From assembly GCA_012520755.1 (NCBI GenBank), contig JAAYNS010000096.1:1-39328 (forward strand): a stretch of 39,328 bases of DNA, written 5' to 3'. Positions 37,370 through 39,328 of this stretch are shown piece after piece (position 1 is the stretch's first letter; every line of letters starts with the position of its first letter). Under the pieces are notes generated by a model, which had not been told where the DNA came from, ran no database searches, and worked only from the letters and a program-made list of their open reading frames with translations. This DNA comes from Tissierellia bacterium. Lineage in GTDB: Bacteria > Bacillota > Clostridia > Tissierellales > Tissierellaceae. Both the position numbers and the translations under genes were made by a program.

Positions 37370-39328
37370 ATGAGGATCATTAATAATAGATATATTATTG
37401 ATAAAATGATACGAAAAGATCAAGTAGAGGAAACGTATACAATAAAAGACTCTTGGAGCAAGGATGCTATTTATCATATGAGAATGCTTGATTCTAACAA
37501 AGATAAAGAAACAATTGAGTATTATTTGGAAGAATTCATTCAAATTGCTCAAATAAAACATAAGAATCTTTTAAGCAGTAATGATTTTGGAATTGTAGAG
37601 ACAATCAATTTGAAAAAAACAGATAATACTAAGTACTATGTTGTATCAGAATATACAGACTGGACTTTATTAAAAATTCAGGATGTTACTAAAGATTTAA
37701 AGCATAGATTGCATTTGTTATTAGATATTATTAGTCTTATTGATTATTTACATTTTAGAGGAATAACCTATAGAGTTTTGTGTCCCTCACATATATTCTA
37801 TTCTAAAGAAAAAGGAATAAAATTAATGAATTTGTCTGTATCTTTAACAAAGCCAATTACTTCCTTCAATGATGGGTTTGATGAGAATTTTTTAGCGCCT
37901 GAAGTTTTAATGAATAATTCGGATTTTGAACTAAATTCAGATAAATATTCTATTGGGATGATAATAAAGTATCTTCTGCATGATTGCCCTTTATCAGATT
38001 CTGGTGATCATTATACATATATAGAAGACTTGAATTTAAGTAGCACACAAAAAGAATTTTTTGATGACATAATAAATGACCTAACTAAAAGTATGCCTGC
38101 CAACAGGAAACTATCTTTAAGAGAAATAATAAATGATATTATTAGAGTTTTCAATTTAAATTATTCATATGACCTTGTTAGAGAACGTGATACACTATTT
38201 TTTAATACTCCTATAGTTGGATTAAATAGAGAAATAAATGAAATCTTAGCAACAGATTGGAAAATTGGAAAGGACATAAATTATTATAAAGGAATTGTTA
38301 TCCGTGGTGGAAGTGGATTAGGGAAGACAAAACTATTACAAGAAGCTTCTTTTAGATTGAGGATGAGATGCAGAACAGTTTATAATATAAACTGCTCTAA
38401 GGTCTTTAATAAACAAAATATCACGAAATTTTTTAATAAGATAACAGAAAAAACACCAGATAATGTTATTGCAAAATATAAAGATGACTTATCTAGCTTA
38501 ATAGCATTAATGACAGATGATTACGATAATTATCAATTGAATGATAGATTAAGGTTCTTTAATAGAATTAGTAATTTTTTCAACGAGATTTCTAAGGATA
38601 ATAAGTTTTATATCATAATTGAAGACTTTGAAAAAACGAACTCTATATTCATACAGTTTTTTGATTTTCTAATTAGGAATATAGATAAGAACCAAATATT
38701 TTTCCTTTTATCTTATAATGAAATTAGTAGAAAATCTGATGAGGTTAGTGAGACTATCTATAATCTGGCTAAGAACTTATATATAACATTTATAGATTTA
38801 AAACCACTATCTTTAGATGATACAGGTAGATACATTAAAGATGTTTTGGGGATTCCTTTTATACCTTACAATTTTGTTACATCGATATATAATGAAAGCA
38901 AAGGGATACCAGGTTATATTAGTTTAATTATAAAAGATCTATATGATAGGGAACAATTGTATGTTGGTGAAAATGGACTATGGGAAATAAGAAATACTGA
39001 TAGATTAAAACTGAATATTCCATCAAATATTAATGATGCTTTGCTAAATCAATTAAAAAGATATGAAGATAGTTATCTTGAGGTTATTAAGTACTTATCA
39101 ATATTTAATATTAAGACAATAAAAGAAGTAATTTTGGATATGGTGGATTTTGATGAGAAAAAGCTTGATGCTATTTTAAAAGATTTAGTTAAGGAACGAT
39201 TTTTGGAAGAGAGCATAGGAGATTTAGGCTATTATTATAGTTTGACAAGTGAAGAATTGAAAAGGTATTTATATTTGAATATGCCTGAAGATATGAAGTT
39301 GGAATTTCATGCTAAAGCTGCTGATATC
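37370..39328 (+). CDS. protein kinase-like (probably pseudokinase) domain fused to AAA/STAND-type ATPase; 3' end beyond window
   Basis: My translation from ATG 37370 (RBS AAGGGGCAAGGA) stays open to the window end: MRIINNRYIIDKMIRKDQVEETYTIKDSW...LLLDIISLIDYLHFRGITYRVLCPSHIFYSKEKGIKLMNLSVS...FLAPEVLMNNSDFELNSDKYSIGMIIKYLL...TPIVGLNREINEIL...GIVIRGGSGLGKTKLLQEASF...FYIIIEDFEKT. Absent from the supplied ORF list, presumably because it lacks a stop in the window. Confidence 0.85.
   Translation, partial: MRIINNRYIIDKMIRKDQVEETYTIKDSWSKDAIYHMRMLDSNKDKETIEYYLEEFIQIAQIKHKNLLSSNDFGIVETINLKKTDNTKYYVVSEYTDWTLLKIQDVTKDLKHRLHLLLDIISLIDYLHFRGITYRVLCPSHIFYSKEKGIKLMNLSVSLTKPITSFNDGFDENFLAPEVLMNNSDFELNSDKYSIGMIIKYLLHDCPLSDSGDHYTYIEDLNLSSTQKEFFDDIINDLTKSMPANRKLSLREIINDIIRVFNLNYSYDLVRERDTLFFNTPIVGLNREINEILATDWKIGKDINYYKGIVIRGGSGLGKTKLLQEASFRLRMRCRTVYNINCSKVFNKQNITKFFNKITEKTPDNVIAKYKDDLSSLIALMTDDYDNYQLNDRLRFFNRISNFFNEISKDNKFYIIIEDFEKTNSIFIQFFDFLIRNIDKNQIFFLLSYNEISRKSDEVSETIYNLAKNLYITFIDLKPLSLDDTGRYIKDVLGIPFIPYNFVTSIYNESKGIPGYISLIIKDLYDREQLYVGENGLWEIRNTDRLKLNIPSNINDALLNQLKRYEDSYLEVIKYLSIFNIKTIKEVILDMVDFDEKKLDAILKDLVKERFLEESIGDLGYYYSLTSEELKRYLYLNMPEDMKLEFHAKAADI

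Noticed and set aside
37262-37561. 99-aa minus-strand ORF
   Set aside because: Overlaps the end of the lipid kinase and the start of the pseudokinase-ATPase ORF; no independent support.

Overview
39.3-kb window of low-GC, mostly housekeeping chromosome from a Firmicute; the Clostridia/Tissierellia-like placement is inferred from gene content and codon bias only. In order: the end of an Opp oligopeptide ABC transporter operon; a dodecin; a class II aldolase + MtnA-like isomerase pair (candidate DHAP-shunt/5-deoxypentose salvage); an SPL-like radical SAM protein; NagZ lipoprotein + ROK kinase; a structured intergenic RNA; addB-addA; MFS and ABC exporters; a NodB deacetylase + two-component system + lipoprotein; a minus-strand recX/GIY-YIG/glpP operon; an FHA-SEDS-PBP operon; pepF; nadK; an RluA-type synthase; an FtsH-like protease; 6S RNA; YtxH/DUF948 proteins; a DgkA/YegS-type lipid kinase; and a C-terminally truncated pseudokinase-ATPase fusion that is missing from the supplied ORF track. 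No CRISPR array, transposase, prophage, rRNA or tRNA was recognised. Most interesting signals: the pseudokinase/STAND-like ATPase at the right edge, the terminator-coupled structured RNA before addB, an apparent second Fe-S staple in AddA, a probable AUA start codon on the FtsH-like gene, and the aldolase/isomerase salvage pair.
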